Shown in pieces: positions 26,747-35,913 of a stretch of 64,000 nt of DNA. Location of the stretch: NCBI GenBank assembly GCA_964542455.1, contig CAZIUC010000013.1, positions 33,728 to 97,727 of the forward strand, written 5' to 3'. Every line of letters begins with the position of its first letter. Position 1 is the first letter of the stretch. Origin of the DNA: PFJX01 sp964542455 (GTDB lineage: Bacteria; Pseudomonadota; Gammaproteobacteria; Burkholderiales; Thiobacillaceae). The position numbers and the translations under genes were made by a program. The notes under the pieces were generated by a model. That model had not been told where the DNA came from. It was given only the letters and a program-made list of their open reading frames with translations, and ran no database searches.

Positions 26747-28381
26747 ATGAACATGCTCAATAATCTGAAGATCGGCACCCGCCTGATCGCGTTGACCGTC
26801 ATCACCTCCGCGCTATTGCTCGCGGTCGGCCTGGTTGGCGTTTGGGGCATCCAGCAGAGCAGCAAGGCGCTATCCCAGGTCTACGACCGCCACCTGACCT
26901 CCATCAACGAGTTGCAAGGCGTGCGAGTCGGCCAGTTTCAGATCCGCAACGACATCTTCGAGGCACGCCTGGCGGGAGACAGCTTCGTCGCCCAGGAAAA
27001 ATTCGACCTGATCGACAAACGCATCCGTCAGATCAGCGAAGCGCTGGAGGCATACAAGAAGCAACCCCTGTCCGTTAAGGAAAAGCAACTTCTGGACACT
27101 TACCTGGCCGCGCGCATGGATTTCGGTGTCAACGGCATCGGCAAGATGCGCGACCTGTTGAGCAGCGAGGACTTGGCCGGCGCCGACAAGTTGAGCCGCG
27201 AAGTCATGGCCCCCACGTTCGCGGCCGTGCTCAAGGACACCGATGCGCTCATCGACCATCTGACCAGCGAGGCCGGCGCTTACCGGCAACAGGTAGAAAG
27301 CCTGGCGAAGATACTCAATCTGGCCGCCATCATTGGCGTGGCCGTCGGCCTGGCTCTGTCCATAGCGCTCGGTCTGGTGATTCGGCGCTCCATCATGCAT
27401 GGCGTCGCCAGTCTGGAAGCAGCCGCCACGCGCATGGCTCAGGGCGACCTGACGGCCAACGTCAAGGTCTCGGGCAACGATGAATTCGCCCAGGTAGCCG
27501 GCGCTTTCAACCATATGTCAAACGAGTTCAGCGGCATCATCGGCGAGATCAGGAGCGCCGCCGATCAGATCAATGACACCGCCATCCATGCCGCCGACGA
27601 TAGCCAGCACGTCGCCACGGCATCCAGCCGCCAAGAGCAATGTGCCGACAACGCCAGTTCTGCCGCGCACGCGCTCACCCTGGCGCTGGCTGAAGTAGGC
27701 GAAAACATCACCGGCATGGTTCGGGCGGCAGATCAGGCCAGCGAACTCGCCCGCACCGGCCAGAAAGTCATCGGCGAGGCCGCAACCGGCATCGAATCCA
27801 TCTCGCAATCGGTCAACCAGACCTCCAGCGTCATCGCTTCCCTGGGTAGCCATTCGGATGTCATCGGCCGCATCGTCGGCGTCATCAAGGACATCGCCGA
27901 CCAAACCAATCTGCTCGCGCTGAATGCCGCCATCGAAGCAGCTCGCGCCGGTGAACAGGGGCGCGGCTTTGCCGTGGTCGCCGACGAAGTGCGCAAACTG
28001 GCTGAACGCACCGCCGGCGCCACGGAGGAAATCTCCTCCACGGTACGCACCATTCAGAGCGAAACCAGCGAGGCCGTTCAGGCCATGGAATCGGCCCGGC
28101 AGGCAGTCACCATAGGCGTGGGAAAAGCCAACGAGGGAGATCGTGCCATCACAGACATCAACCACGCGGTAGCCAGCCTCAGCCAGCAAATCCACACCAT
28201 CGACAGCATCCGCGCCCGGCAGGATGAATCCAGTCGAGACATCAGCCAGCGCGTCCAGGAGATTCTGCACATGGCCGGTGAAAACCGCCTGACGGCGGAG
28301 AATTCCGCCAGCACCGCCGCGACGCTGGCCGGGCTTTCCACTCGCCTCACGGCGGCGGCAAGCCGCTTCCAATTAGGCTAG
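26747..28381 (+). CDS. Methyl-accepting chemotaxis protein (4HB sensor)
   Basis: The 544-residue receptor has a signal/membrane helix at 12-34, a periplasmic four-helix-bundle domain to about 186, a second membrane helix at 187-210, a HAMP domain and a long cytoplasmic coiled coil. The conserved hairpin tip LLALNAAIEAARAGEQGRGFAVVADEVRKLAERT is at about residue 385. There is no C-terminal CheB/R pentapeptide. The ligand is unknown. The stop codon falls in the terminal repeat of the MITE-like element at 28378. Confidence 0.94.
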   Translation: MNMLNNLKIGTRLIALTVITSALLLAVGLVGVWGIQQSSKALSQVYDRHLTSINELQGVRVGQFQIRNDIFEARLAGDSFVAQEKFDLIDKRIRQISEALEAYKKQPLSVKEKQLLDTYLAARMDFGVNGIGKMRDLLSSEDLAGADKLSREVMAPTFAAVLKDTDALIDHLTSEAGAYRQQVESLAKILNLAAIIGVAVGLALSIALGLVIRRSIMHGVASLEAAATRMAQGDLTANVKVSGNDEFAQVAGAFNHMSNEFSGIIGEIRSAADQINDTAIHAADDSQHVATASSRQEQCADNASSAAHALTLALAEVGENITGMVRAADQASELARTGQKVIGEAATGIESISQSVNQTSSVIASLGSHSDVIGRIVGVIKDIADQTNLLALNAAIEAARAGEQGRGFAVVADEVRKLAERTAGATEEISSTVRTIQSETSEAVQAMESARQAVTIGVGKANEGDRAITDINHAVASLSQQIHTIDSIRARQDESSRDISQRVQEILHMAGENRLTAENSASTAATLAGLSTRLTAAASRFQLG

Positions 28382-28547
28382 CACCCTGTCGGACTTTGGT
28401 CGTCGATAGCGAAAACCGCCCCCCGACGAGCCCGGTTTTTGTCAGATTCGCAGCCGCATAGTCGAACTATGGGGCACGAAGCTGATGAAAAATGGGCCGT
28501 CGCTGTCGCTTTGCAGCCGACGCTTCCAAAGTCGGACAGGCTGCTAG
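28378..28547. mobile_element. 170-bp MITE-like element with 22-bp inverted ends
   Basis: The ends 28378-28399 and 28526-28547 match at 20 of 22 positions in inverse orientation (both start CTAGCA and end ACTTTGG). The ends carry CTAG, a possible target preference. Inside is only a GC-rich core. The left CTAG contains the TAG stop of the chemoreceptor gene. Confidence 0.75.
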
Positions 28548-28605
28548 ACACACCCGCCACAAGCACTGCCTCCCTATAATCGCGTGGAAAACATAACCAC
28601 GAAAC

Positions 28606-29091
28606 ATGATGCCCGCACCGCCATGCCCCATTCCGTCTCCCTACCGCCACGCATTTGCGGCCGGATTGGCCTGCCTGCTGTGGACACAGATCGCATACGG
28701 TGAAATCTACAAGTTCGTCGATGACAACGGTCACGTCACCTATACCAACATGCCACGCCCCGGAGCCAAAAAACTTGACCTGGGGCCGAGCAAGGACATG
28801 AAGCCCGCGAGGGAAGGCAGGCGCGCGAGGAAACCTTCCACTTCCCGCGACCCCACGCCTGACACCTTCCCGCGCGTCGACTCCGGCACACAGAGAAAGC
28901 GTGACGACATGCGTCGGCAACTACTAGTGGAAGAACTGGATAGCGAACAACGCAACCTTAGCGCGGCCCAATCCGATTACATCGGTGGCCGCAGGCAACC
29001 CGGCGCCGATCTCAACCGCCTGATGGACGCCGTTCGCCTGCACGAAAAAAACATCGAAATGCTCAACAAGGAGCTGTCGCATATCCGGTGA
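28606..29091 (+). CDS. DUF4124-domain secreted protein
   Basis: The 161-residue protein has an N-terminal hydrophobic signal (FAAGLACLLWTQIAYG) and then the DUF4124 core EIYKFVDDNGHVTYTNMPRPGAKKLDL. A basic, proline-rich middle and a C-terminal coiled-coil-like helix follow (about 100-160). In many betaproteobacteria a DUF4124 gene precedes ntrB, as here; the reason is unknown. Confidence 0.85.
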   Translation: MMPAPPCPIPSPYRHAFAAGLACLLWTQIAYGEIYKFVDDNGHVTYTNMPRPGAKKLDLGPSKDMKPAREGRRARKPSTSRDPTPDTFPRVDSGTQRKRDDMRRQLLVEELDSEQRNLSAAQSDYIGGRRQPGADLNRLMDAVRLHEKNIEMLNKELSHIR

Positions 29092-29241
29092 GATGCGAGG
29101 CATGACGAGGCATGAGATTCACGCAACATCGCACGTCTCTCATCCTGGCCTGCTTCTTGCTAAATCGTTGCTTATGCGCCAGATGAAACTCCTCCCCCCC
29201 GAAAACCCTCGCAAAATAAAACACATCGCGGGAGGCTCCGC

Positions 29242-30426
29242 TTGCGGGCCGAACAACCCGAGATGGCACTGCTATTCGGCCCACAAGCAGAGCCTCCTAC
29301 CACGCCCATGAACTACGCCGCTCCGAGCCTCGATCTGCTGGCTACCGCAGTGCTCATTGTCGATGAGCGACAGTTCATCCGCTATCTCAACCCGGCGGCA
29401 GAGAATTTATTGGGGGTTTCCGCGTACCACGCGCTGGAACGGTCCTTGAGTAGCATCCTGGGCGAATGCACCGATCTGGTGCGCGTTTTGGAATCCGCCC
29501 TGCATGAGGGCGTCAGCTTTACCGAACATGCTCTGACGCTGCATCTCTCGGGGCAGACACTCACCCTGAGCGCCACCGTCACTCCCCTGGAAACCGCGAC
29601 CGGCTCCGCCGTGCTGGAACTATGCGCGGCCGGCGGCAGCGCGCGCATCGCCCACGACGAACAGGTCATGGCGCAGAGCCAGGCCAGCCAGACCCTGCTG
29701 CGGCAACTGGCGCATGAAATCCGCAATCCCTTGGGTGGCATCCGTGGCGCGGCGCAACTGCTGGAAGCGGAACTGGAAGAGAGCGATCTGAAGGAATACA
29801 CCCAGGTCATCATCCAGGAAACCAATCGTCTGCAAACGCTGCTCGACCGCCTCCTGGCCCCGGCCAAGCGGCCTGTGGTGCAAACGGTGAACCTGCACGA
29901 AGTGCTGGAGCGGGTGCGCAGCCTGCTCCTGGCCGAATATCCACGCCTGGAAATTCACCGCGACTACGACATCAGCCTGCCCAGCTTGCAAGGCGACCCG
30001 GAGCAATTGATCCAGGCCGTGCTCAACGTCGCCCGCAATGGTGCCCAGGCGCTTGAAGGAGTGATACGGCCCCCTGCCCGGGAAGAGCAATCGGGCTCTT
30101 CCCCTAGGGGGCCAAGTCGTTCTTGGGACGGCCCGGCAAACGACTGGAAAGGCCGCATCGTGCTGCGGACGCGGGTGGCGCGCCAGGTCACACTGGCCAT
30201 GAAACGCTGGAAACTGGCGCTGCGCATCGACGTCATCGACAACGGCCCGGGCATCCCGGAAGACATGCGCGACCAGATTTTCTTCCCACTGATTTCCGGG
30301 CGCGAAGGGGGCAGTGGCCTCGGCCTCACCATGGCGCAAACCCTGGTACAGCGCCACGAAGGCGCCATCCACCTGGACAGCCAGCCCGGCCGCACCTGCT
30401 TCTCCATCTTCTTACCGATCAAATAA
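29242..30426 (+). CDS. glnL: Nitrogen regulation sensor kinase NtrB
   Basis: The protein of up to 394 residues has a PAS domain (LDLLATAVLIVDERQFIRYLNPAAENLLG), the H-box LAHEIRNPLGGIRGAAQLLE, an N-box (NVARNGAQALEG) and G-boxes (DNGPGIPE, GGSGLGLTMAQ). It is cytosolic and phosphorylates NtrC under nitrogen limitation. A TTG at 29242 has a strong GGGAGG site; ATGs at 29263 and 29308 are alternatives. Residues about 275-303, between the N and G1 boxes, are an insertion (PPAREEQSGSSPRGPSRSW) read from a palindrome at 30068-30113 that other NtrB proteins lack. Confidence 0.93.
   Translation: MRAEQPEMALLFGPQAEPPTTPMNYAAPSLDLLATAVLIVDERQFIRYLNPAAENLLGVSAYHALERSLSSILGECTDLVRVLESALHEGVSFTEHALTLHLSGQTLTLSATVTPLETATGSAVLELCAAGGSARIAHDEQVMAQSQASQTLLRQLAHEIRNPLGGIRGAAQLLEAELEESDLKEYTQVIIQETNRLQTLLDRLLAPAKRPVVQTVNLHEVLERVRSLLLAEYPRLEIHRDYDISLPSLQGDPEQLIQAVLNVARNGAQALEGVIRPPAREEQSGSSPRGPSRSWDGPANDWKGRIVLRTRVARQVTLAMKRWKLALRIDVIDNGPGIPEDMRDQIFFPLISGREGGSGLGLTMAQTLVQRHEGAIHLDSQPGRTCFSIFLPIK
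30068..30113. repeat. Nested palindrome inside ntrB
   Basis: Outer arms GGCCCCCT/AGGGGGCC and inner arms GGGAAGAGC/GCTCTTCCC form one hairpin. It interrupts the kinase ATP-binding domain in frame. Confidence 0.75.
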
Positions 30427-30436
30427 GGCCGCCCAC

Positions 30437-31834
30437 ATGAAACCAGTCTGGATCATCGACGACGACCGCTCGATTCGTTGGGTGTTCGAAAAAGCCCTGG
30501 CGCGGGAAAACCTGCCGCACCGCATCTTCGACAGCGCCGAAGCCGCCCTGCGCGCCCTGGACAAGGAAGCGCCGGGCGCGGTGCTGTCCGACATCCGCAT
30601 GCCCGGGATGAGCGGGCTGGAGTTCATGGAGCGCCTCAAAGCCGAGTACCCACGCCTGCCCATCATCATCATGACCGCCTATTCCGACCTCGACTCGGCG
30701 GTATCGGCCTTCCAGGGCGGCGCTTTCGAATATCTGCCTAAGCCATTCGACGTGAACCACGCGCTGGAACTGATCCATCGCGCCCTGGATGAAGGCAATC
30801 GCATAGACGGCACCGGCGGCCTGGAAGTCGGCCCCGCCGGCCAGGCCATGCTGGGCCAGGCGCCCGCGATGCAGGATGTATTCCGCGCCATCGGCCGTCT
30901 CGCGCAAAGCCATACCACCGTGCTGATCACCGGCGAAACCGGCACCGGCAAGGAACTGGTCGCCCACGCCCTGCACCGGCACAGCCCGCGCCGCGAGAAA
31001 CCATTCATCGCGCTGAACACCGCCGCCATCCCGAAAGATCTGCTGGAATCGGAACTGTTCGGCCACGAACGCGGCGCCTTCACCGGCGCCACCGCCTCAC
31101 GCCGCGGCCGCTTCGAGCAAGCCGACGGCGGCACCCTGTTTCTCGATGAAATCGGCGACATGCCTTCCGACCTGCAAACCCGATTGCTGCGCGTGCTGGC
31201 CGATGGCGATTTTTACCGCGTCGGCGGCCATGCCCCGGTGCGCGTCAACGTGCGCGTCATCGCCGCCACTCACCAGAACCTGGAAGATCGGGTGCGAGCC
31301 GGCCTGTTCCGGGAAGACCTGTTCCACCGCCTCAACGTCATCCGCATCAAACTGCCTTCCCTGCGCGAGCGGCGCGAAGACATCCCGCTCCTGGCGCGCC
31401 ACTTCCTGCAGAAAAGCGCGCGTGAACTCGGCGTGGAAGTCAAACAGGTGTCCGACGACGCCATGCAGGCGATGGCCGCCCTGCCCTACCCCGGCAACGT
31501 GCGGCAACTGGAAAACCTGTGCCACTGGCTCACCGTCATGGCGCCCAGCCAGGTAGTCGACGCCAAGGATCTGCCGCCGGAAGAACATCCGGAGGCGGCC
31601 ATGACCGCGCTGGACTGGGCCGACGCCCTGGCCCGCACTGCCCAGCAACAGCTCGCGCGGGGCGAATCCGGCATTCTCAACGACCTCACCAGCGAATTCG
31701 AGCGCACCCTGATCCGCGTCGCGCTGACCCACACCGGCGGGCGCAAGATCGAAGCCGCCAACCTGCTCGGCTGGGGCCGCAACACCCTCACCCGCAAGAT
31801 TCAGGAACTGGGGATGGAAGCGGGCGAGGAGTAG
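30437..31834 (+). CDS. glnG: Nitrogen regulation response regulator NtrC
   Basis: The 465-residue protein has a receiver domain with DD near the N-terminus and the phospho-acceptor in LSDIRMPGMSG (about residue 54). The AAA+ sigma-54 activation domain shows GETGTGKELVA (Walker A), the sigma-54 contact loop ELFGHERGAFTGA and GGTLFLDEIG (Walker B). A Fis-type helix-turn-helix closes the protein (KIEAANLLGWGRNTLTRKIQEL). It starts 10 bp after ntrB. The predicted targets include the NtrC sites of glnA. Confidence 0.97.
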   Translation: MKPVWIIDDDRSIRWVFEKALARENLPHRIFDSAEAALRALDKEAPGAVLSDIRMPGMSGLEFMERLKAEYPRLPIIIMTAYSDLDSAVSAFQGGAFEYLPKPFDVNHALELIHRALDEGNRIDGTGGLEVGPAGQAMLGQAPAMQDVFRAIGRLAQSHTTVLITGETGTGKELVAHALHRHSPRREKPFIALNTAAIPKDLLESELFGHERGAFTGATASRRGRFEQADGGTLFLDEIGDMPSDLQTRLLRVLADGDFYRVGGHAPVRVNVRVIAATHQNLEDRVRAGLFREDLFHRLNVIRIKLPSLRERREDIPLLARHFLQKSARELGVEVKQVSDDAMQAMAALPYPGNVRQLENLCHWLTVMAPSQVVDAKDLPPEEHPEAAMTALDWADALARTAQQQLARGESGILNDLTSEFERTLIRVALTHTGGRKIEAANLLGWGRNTLTRKIQELGMEAGEE

Positions 31835-31874
31835 CGCCGGCATCCCGCCGGCGCCACAACGGGGCTATAGTTCG

Positions 31875-31908
31875 TTCATGTGTAACTGTGTAACTGTGAG
31901 TACATGAA
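31875..31908 (+). promoter_or_regulatory. Candidate operator of the toxin-antitoxin pair
   Basis: TTCATGT (31875-31881) and ACATGAA (31902-31908) form an inverted repeat enclosing two tandem copies of TGTAACTG (31881-31896). The site overlaps the antitoxin start codon, as expected for autoregulation by a ribbon-helix-helix antitoxin. Confidence 0.5.
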
Positions 31909-32147
31909 TGAAAAACCTGACCCTGTCCCTGGACGATGAAATCTATCGTCAGGCCCGCATCGCGGCGGCGGAGCGCGGTACCTCGATCAGCGCGCTGGTA
32001 CGCGACTATCTGCAAGCGCTCGCCCGTCCTTCCAGCGCCGCGATCGACCCCGCCGCGACCCTGTTGGCAACACTGGATCAGGCGGGAGTCTTCCGCGCGG
32101 CGGATCGATTGAATCGAGACGAGGCGCATGACCGCCGCCCTGCTTGA
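31908..32147 (+). CDS. Ribbon-helix-helix antitoxin
   Basis: A 79-residue protein whose first 45 residues form a ribbon-helix-helix DNA-binding fold (KNLTLSLDDEIYRQARIAAAERGTSISALVRDYL). The C-terminal tail would wrap the toxin. It overlaps the PIN toxin gene by 20 bp. It is a VapB-like antitoxin by context and fold; the exact subfamily is not assigned. Confidence 0.82.
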   Translation: MKNLTLSLDDEIYRQARIAAAERGTSISALVRDYLQALARPSSAAIDPAATLLATLDQAGVFRAADRLNRDEAHDRRPA

Positions 32148-32544
32148 CACCAATATTCTGCTTTATGCCATCTCCTCATCCCCCGACGAGGCGGGTAAAC
32201 GGCATATCGCTCGTGAATTATTGAGTGGCGCCGACTGGGGTTTATCCATCCAGGTCTTGCAGGAGTTCTACGTCAACGCCACGCGCGGCGCGACGCCGGC
32301 GATGAGCCATGCGCTGGCCGAGGCGGCCATCCGGCAATTCCTGCTTCGCCCACTGGCCATCAATGACGCCGCGCTCATGCTGAATGCCCTCGATATCAAG
32401 CAACGCTATCAGTTGTCTTTCTGGGATGCCGCCATTCTTGCCGCCGCCCTGGCGCTTGGCGCGAGCGTGGTGTATTCCGAAGACCTCAATCACGGCCAGG
32501 ATTACGCCGGCGTTCTCGTCGTCAATCCTTTCCTCAAGGCGTGA
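32128..32544 (+). CDS. PIN-domain ribonuclease toxin (VapC-like)
   Basis: The 138-residue PIN domain has the acidic residues LLDTNILLY (Asp at about 7), a mid-protein Glu (VLQEFYVN), and SFWDAAILAAAL with YSEDLNHGQ. These build the metal site for RNA cleavage. It follows its antitoxin with a 20-bp overlap. Together they form a type II module of the VapBC sort; being intact, they are likely functional. Confidence 0.86.
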   Translation: MTAALLDTNILLYAISSSPDEAGKRHIARELLSGADWGLSIQVLQEFYVNATRGATPAMSHALAEAAIRQFLLRPLAINDAALMLNALDIKQRYQLSFWDAAILAAALALGASVVYSEDLNHGQDYAGVLVVNPFLKA

Positions 32545-32553
32545 ACCCGCGTT

Positions 32554-33501
32554 GTGACCCCCGCCTTCTTCATTCAGCTCCTACTGCAAGTCTGGCTGCC
32601 CATCGCCCTGCTGGTCGCGGCCGGCGGCGCCTGGGTGCGTTTTCGCCCGCAATTTCCCGCCGACGCCCTGCGTGTCAACCTGAACCGCCTGGTGATCGAT
32701 GTATTCGCGCCGCCACTGCTGTTCGCGCTGTCCGCCCAGGCCACGATCAGCCACGAACTGCTCACGGTGCCACTGCTCACCATCGCCGGCATCGCCATCA
32801 GTTTCGCCCTGCTCTACCCCCTGCTCTGGCATACCCGCCTGGGGCGCGGCCTCAAGCGCGAGACGCGCGCCGCCATATTGCTCGCCGGCAGTTTCGGGAA
32901 CGTCCTGTTCATGGGTTACCCCACCCTCACCTTTCTTTATGGCGACATCGGCGGCAGTTACGCGGCGTTCGCCGACGTGCTCGCCTCCACCCCCCTGGTC
33001 TGGACCTTCGGGGTCTGGGTCGCCACTCGCCTGGGCCACGAGGGTGGCCACGGCATCAGCCTGTTCCGCACCGTGCTGGCGCTGCCGCCGATCTGGGGTT
33101 TCGTGCTTGGTTTCGCGGTCAACCTCAGCGGACTCGACGTCGCCCCGCTGATCAAGGCCGCCAAGTTCATGGGCCAGGCCACCATTCCCATCATGCTGTT
33201 CACCCTCGGCCTGTCGATCCCCTGGGGCGACCTCAAACCCACCCGCCCGGTGCTCGCCGCTGTCGCCGTGAAACTGCTGATCGCCCCGCTGCTGGTCTAC
33301 GCCCTGGCGCGCGCCAGCTTTGGCGATCTACGTCCCGCCCAGATCGGCGCCATCCTGGAGACCGCCATGCCCACCATGCTCATGGCCGCCTCCTTCGCCG
33401 ACCGCTTCAATCTCGACGTGCGCGCGGCGGCGCTCACCGCGAGCTGGACCAGCCTGTTGTTCCTGCTGACCTTGCCGGGGTGGATCGCGCTGTTGCGATA
33501 G
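32554..33501 (+). CDS. AEC family (auxin efflux carrier-type) transporter
   Basis: The 315-residue protein starts at a GTG (32554) and has about ten membrane segments in two halves. The first half has LNRLVIDVFAPPLLF; the second has AKFMGQATIPIMLFTLGLSIPWGDL and ETAMPTMLMAASFADRFNLD, typical of the AEC/BART superfamily. Relatives move organic anions such as malate. The substrate is not predictable here. Confidence 0.87.
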   Translation: MTPAFFIQLLLQVWLPIALLVAAGGAWVRFRPQFPADALRVNLNRLVIDVFAPPLLFALSAQATISHELLTVPLLTIAGIAISFALLYPLLWHTRLGRGLKRETRAAILLAGSFGNVLFMGYPTLTFLYGDIGGSYAAFADVLASTPLVWTFGVWVATRLGHEGGHGISLFRTVLALPPIWGFVLGFAVNLSGLDVAPLIKAAKFMGQATIPIMLFTLGLSIPWGDLKPTRPVLAAVAVKLLIAPLLVYALARASFGDLRPAQIGAILETAMPTMLMAASFADRFNLDVRAAALTASWTSLLFLLTLPGWIALLR

Positions 33502-33578
33502 ATTTTCCGCGCGTCCCTTAAGAAACAGCGCCTGATGGCCGATATATGCGTTGTCTTCCTTAAGCGACAGGCTGAGCC

Positions 33579-33878
33579 ATGTTTCTCGCTATCAGTTGTT
33601 TCAGTGTCAGCAACGACCTCGACGATTCCGTGCGCGAGGCGTTTCAGCGGCGGCCCCACAAGGTTGATGAGGCGTCCGGCTTCATCCGCATGGAAGTGGC
33701 CAATCCCAGTGACAACCCGAAGGAATTCTGGCTCCTCACCTGGTGGCGGGATGTCGCGAGTTTTCAAGCCTGGCACAAGAGCCACGCCTACCGCGATTCG
33801 CATGTGGGCATTCCCAAAGGGCTGAAGCTCGATCCGGCGGCCACGCGGATCATGCATTTCGAGGTATTCGCGCAATGA
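33579..33878 (+). CDS. ABM-domain protein (antibiotic biosynthesis monooxygenase/haem-degrading fold)
   Basis: The 99-residue ferredoxin-like fold protein carries AFQRRPHKVDEASGFIRMEVAN and FWLLTWWRDVASFQAWHKSHAYRDSH, the pattern of small monooxygenases including IsdG-type haem oxygenases. It overlaps the next gene by 4 bp (ATGA), so it is probably co-translated with the B12-binding protein. Its substrate is unknown. Confidence 0.8.
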   Translation: MFLAISCFSVSNDLDDSVREAFQRRPHKVDEASGFIRMEVANPSDNPKEFWLLTWWRDVASFQAWHKSHAYRDSHVGIPKGLKLDPAATRIMHFEVFAQ

Positions 33879-34885
33879 CACTCGACCTCGGCCCCTGGCG
33901 TGATCAGGCCGTCGCCACGGTCACGGAAGCGCTGTACGCGCGCCATCCGGAACTGGAACAGCGCTTTGGCGCGCGCGGCAGACAGGTTTGCCGGGAAGAT
34001 ACCGGGTATCACCTCGACTATCTCCAGGCCGCGATCGATACCGGAGAGTCCGCTCCTTTCCTCAACTACGCCCGCTGGCTGGCCGACATTCTGGAACACC
34101 GCGGCGTGCCGGCGGGGCACCTGGACGAATCCTTCGCCCTGCTGGAAATCTTTTTCAACCGTCATCTACCCGTAGAGCAGGCCGCCGCCTGCGCCGCCAT
34201 TCTCGGCGCCTCGCGCAACACGAAGAACCTTCCACGTGCCCCTTACATACAGAGCCGGCTTCCCGCCCTGCCACATACCTCCGACTACCGCGACGCCATC
34301 CTGAGCGGCAATCAACCGTCCGCGCAGGCGCTAATGATCAATACCATGCGGGATGGCAACTATGGCCAGGCGGCGGTCGGCATGATCCAGCCGGCGCTGT
34401 ACGAAATCGGCCGCCTCTGGCAGGAAAACCGCATATCCGTGGCCCAGGAGCATCTGGCCACGGCGGTCAGCCAGAACGTGCTGGCGCGCGCTTACATGCA
34501 GGCCGAATTCGCGCCGCCCAATGGCCGCCACGCGGTGTTTGCCTGTGTCCCCGGCAACCAGCACAGCCTGGGCCCGCGCATGCTTTCCGATATTTTCGAG
34601 ACCGCCGGCTGGGAAGCCACCTATCTCGGCGCGGATGTCCCCATTCCCGACCTGATCCGCCTACTTGATGCGCGACGCCCGCAATTGCTCGCGCTCTCCC
34701 TCTGCCTGCCCGCGCAATTGGCCGTCACGCGCGACGCCATCGCCCGGATACGCGCCGAACTCGGTGAACGCTGCCCCGAAATCTGGGTCGGCGGCCTGGC
34801 CAGCCTGAGCAGCGAACGGCTGTGGCGCATTGTCCAGGCCGATGGCTGGGCGGCCGATGCCCTGCATGCCCTGGAGCAGACCTGA
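33875..34885 (+). CDS. Cobalamin (B12)-binding domain protein
   Basis: The 336-residue protein has an N-terminal helical domain (1-120), the B12 cap region with LYEIGRLWQENRISVAQEH (about 175), and a Rossmann B12-binding domain containing GNQHSLGPRML, which is N-x-H-x-x-G instead of the usual D-x-H-x-x-G. The histidine that ligates cobalt is kept. Relatives are methyl carriers or light sensors of the CarH/MerR type; there is no DNA-binding domain here. It is coupled on both sides, to the ABM gene and to a diguanylate cyclase gene (TGATG), suggesting a sensory module. Confidence 0.85.
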   Translation: MTLDLGPWRDQAVATVTEALYARHPELEQRFGARGRQVCREDTGYHLDYLQAAIDTGESAPFLNYARWLADILEHRGVPAGHLDESFALLEIFFNRHLPVEQAAACAAILGASRNTKNLPRAPYIQSRLPALPHTSDYRDAILSGNQPSAQALMINTMRDGNYGQAAVGMIQPALYEIGRLWQENRISVAQEHLATAVSQNVLARAYMQAEFAPPNGRHAVFACVPGNQHSLGPRMLSDIFETAGWEATYLGADVPIPDLIRLLDARRPQLLALSLCLPAQLAVTRDAIARIRAELGERCPEIWVGGLASLSSERLWRIVQADGWAADALHALEQT

Positions 34886-35913
34886 TGGCCGGCATGGAGC
34901 TGAGCGCGCCCAAGTTTTTCTGCCTGCCGGACTGCTTCCAGCATCTTGAAGCGGTCGCCGTGGCGCTGATCGAGGCGGATGGCCGCCTGGTCAAAGGCAA
35001 TGCAGGCTTTCTGCGTCTGGTTGGCGAGTGCGAGACACCCACCTGCAATGTCGCTGATTTTTTCGTCCAGCCGCGATGGCACACGCTGGTCGCCACCCAT
35101 GTTCCCGAGAATCAACCCTTGTACGTCGGCGTGCTCAACATCGGCGACCCCAACGGCGTCTGCCATTCGCTTCTGGGTATGGTGCAGCGCCGTGATGAGC
35201 AGCTGCTTTTCGTGGGAGAACACGACATACGCGAACTGGAGGCGCTCAACACCCAGGTAGTACAACTCAACGAACAGATGGCGGAAATGCAACGTGATCT
35301 GGCGCGTAGCAACCGTCAACTGAAAGCCAGTGAAGCCCGTTTCAAGAACCTGAGCGTCACCGATCCGCTCACCGGCCTGGCCAACCGCCGCCACCTGGAA
35401 GAACTGCTCAATGGGGAAATCGAGCGATCGCAGCGCTATGGCGAGGTCTTCTCGCTCATCATGGCCGATATCGACCACTTCAAGCATGTCAACGACACCT
35501 ATGGCCACGACATTGGCGACAGTGTCCTTCGCGTCTTTGCTGGCCTGTTACGGGAGCAGGTGCGCGACTGCGATCTGGTGGCCCGACTGGGCGGCGAGGA
35601 ATTCGTGGTGCTCTTGCCGCGGACCGATCTTGCCTCCGCCACGGCATCCGCCGAGCGCTTGCGGGTGGCTACGCGGCAAATGCATGCGTCTGGTTTCCCG
35701 GAAAGACTCAGCGCCAGTTTCGGCGTGACCCACTTTGGCCCGGGCGACACACTGCATAGTTTGCTGAAACGTGTGGATGAAGGCCTTTATGCCGCCAAGA
35801 CGCGCGGGCGTGACCGGGTAGTGAGTTTGGAGAGCGGCAACAGCCCAGCGGAGAGCGGCACACCGGATCAAATTCAGACGGGCCCGAATCCAGGAATTCG
35901 TTCCGAAGGTTAA
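34885..35913 (+). CDS. Diguanylate cyclase (PAS-like + GGDEF)
   Basis: The 342-residue soluble protein has an N-terminal PAS-like domain (about 15-115), a coiled coil (about 120-155) and a GGDEF domain starting DPLTGLANRRHLEELL. The active loop is GGEEF, with the metal-binding DIDHFKHVNDTYGH intact. RDCD five residues upstream of the loop matches the RxxD inhibitory site. It should make c-di-GMP and be feedback-inhibited. It shares its start with the stop of the B12-binding gene. The C-terminal 25 residues are disordered. Confidence 0.9.
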   Translation: MAGMELSAPKFFCLPDCFQHLEAVAVALIEADGRLVKGNAGFLRLVGECETPTCNVADFFVQPRWHTLVATHVPENQPLYVGVLNIGDPNGVCHSLLGMVQRRDEQLLFVGEHDIRELEALNTQVVQLNEQMAEMQRDLARSNRQLKASEARFKNLSVTDPLTGLANRRHLEELLNGEIERSQRYGEVFSLIMADIDHFKHVNDTYGHDIGDSVLRVFAGLLREQVRDCDLVARLGGEEFVVLLPRTDLASATASAERLRVATRQMHASGFPERLSASFGVTHFGPGDTLHSLLKRVDEGLYAAKTRGRDRVVSLESGNSPAESGTPDQIQTGPNPGIRSEG

